Source of the DNA: Nodularia sp. LEGE 06071
GTDB lineage: Bacteria; Cyanobacteriota; Cyanobacteriia; Cyanobacteriales; Nostocaceae
Direction of reading: 5' to 3'
Assembly: GCF_015207755.1 (NCBI RefSeq)
Contig: NZ_JADEWH010000001.1
Location: 372,001-436,000, forward strand
DNA: 64,000 bases
This document shows positions 63,575 to 64,000 of the stretch, piece by piece. Below the pieces are notes generated by a model, which ran no database searches, was not told where the DNA came from, and saw only the letters and a list, made by a program, of their open reading frames with translations. How positions within the stretch are numbered: the stretch's first letter is position 1; the number at the start of each line of letters is the position of its first letter. The translations under genes were made by a program, and so were the position numbers.

Positions 63575-64000
63575 TTATGCTGCATCTGCCAAATTTTGCA
63601 CAAAACCAATTTGTTTTAACTCTTGTAATTTAGGAGGATTATCTGTTTTCCAGTTGTACGCTAAATCTCTTAACCAACTCTCAACTAATGTTTCTAGATA
63701 AGATTCAGAAATTCTCTTAGTTGCAAATTCGGAATCGTATTCAGTCATCACTTCATGAGTTGGGAACGTGTAGACAGTTGCTAGATTTTTACCATCCCAT
63801 TGAAAAATATTAATGTCTTCAGGAGTAGCAGTCATCCCATAAGGAACTATGAGATGATTATGTTCTTTCTCAAATTTGAGAATTTCTTCTACTTTTCCTT
63901 TAATATCTTCCTCAATGTCTCTGGCTCTAATTTTCGATACTAAAAGCTTTTGTCCCTTTTTATCCCAAGCTGTAATATCAGATACTTCTGTTATTGGGCT
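63575..64000 (-). CDS. Partial protein continuing beyond the right edge
   Basis: The minus-strand frame has no stop between 63575 and 64000, and the ATG at 63833-63835 is internal, so this is the C-terminal 141 or so codons of a longer gene that begins outside the window. The visible part contains ITAWDKKGQKLLVSK and a charged helix (RDIEEDIKGKVEEILKFEKEHN), weakly recalling PD-(D/E)XK-type proteins whose Glu-x-Lys would be degenerate here. It then has a compact C-terminal domain (YGMTATPEDINIFQW). It lies 18 bp upstream of the PIN gene, probably the same transcript. Function unassigned. Confidence 0.6.
   Translation of the reverse strand, partial: SPITEVSDITAWDKKGQKLLVSKIRARDIEEDIKGKVEEILKFEKEHNHLIVPYGMTATPEDINIFQWDGKNLATVYTFPTHEVMTEYDSEFATKRISESYLETLVESWLRDLAYNWKTDNPPKLQELKQIGFVQNLADAA

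Overview
The window is chromosomal DNA of a filamentous, probably heterocyst-forming cyanobacterium of the Nostoc/Anabaena/Nodularia type. The evidence is the many HIP1 octamers (GCGATCGC), cyanobacterial families (Ycf35, DUF2997, DUF3038, DUF4335, DUF2232, GuaB3, tocopherol cyclase, an XisH/XisI pair), an AnCrpA/SYCRP1-like cAMP-receptor protein, and abundant 7-bp tandem repeats and small palindromic repeats of the Nostocales kind. I cannot name the species from sequence alone.

Layout. 1-5.6 kb: a partial coiled-coil protein, a repeat-rich 1.1 kb gap, then crp-like, DUF2232 and a CobT-like gene in one direction. 5.9-13.6 kb: a Tat/lipoprotein solute-binding protein, a methyltransferase, small hypothetical genes, an OLD-like ATPase plus Toprim (DUF3226) pair that looks like a defence module, a Uma2 endonuclease, an aldo/keto reductase with Fe-S domain and a bifunctional-nuclease-family protein. 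13.9-18.2 kb: ribE, an M23 peptidase with repeats, birA and pgeF.

18.3-25.1 kb is the most interesting region. It has five co-directional genes: an unrecognised protein, a PLP-dependent amino-acid decarboxylase, a MATE exporter, an A-PCP-GNAT enzyme built like Drosophila Ebony with a beta-alanine-type A-domain code (V D W I T S L G D K), and aspartate 1-decarboxylase (panD). Read together, PanD makes beta-alanine, the PLP enzyme makes an amine, the Ebony-like enzyme joins them and the MATE pump exports the product. This is an inference, but several independent features point the same way.

25.3-34.5 kb: two tandem metallophosphatases, a divergent MerR/SDR pair with a clear MerR operator, a DnaJ-TPR protein divergent from tocopherol cyclase, tRNA-Arg(CCU), a DUF218 protein, DUF2288, plsC, an unknown membrane protein and DUF433. 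34.6-39.6 kb: the fatty acid/phospholipid genes plsX-fabH-fabD, with a 22-copy heptamer array running into the fabD start codon, and pepA. 39.6-43.7 kb: XisH/XisI, a large helical protein, an alpha/beta hydrolase and an acyltransferase. 44.1-52.7 kb: metG, a NYN-domain protein overlapping lptC, a PBP4-type D,D-carboxypeptidase, a LOG-family protein, thioredoxin and guaB3. 52.9-61.0 kb: a flotillin/NfeD-like pair, mutS2 with a repeat-derived insert in its ATPase domain, and DUF3038-DUF4335. 61.0-64.0 kb: a MITE-like element, the ferredoxin-ycf35-DUF2997 operon, and a PIN-domain gene behind a gene that runs off the right edge.

Most of the window is ordinary housekeeping gene content. The accessory parts are 9-12 kb (defence-like), 18-25 kb (specialised metabolism), 39.6-41.6 kb (XisHI) and 62.9-64 kb (PIN pair). 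A general feature is that several heptamer repeat arrays abut 3' ends of genes, in three cases supplying the stop codon itself.
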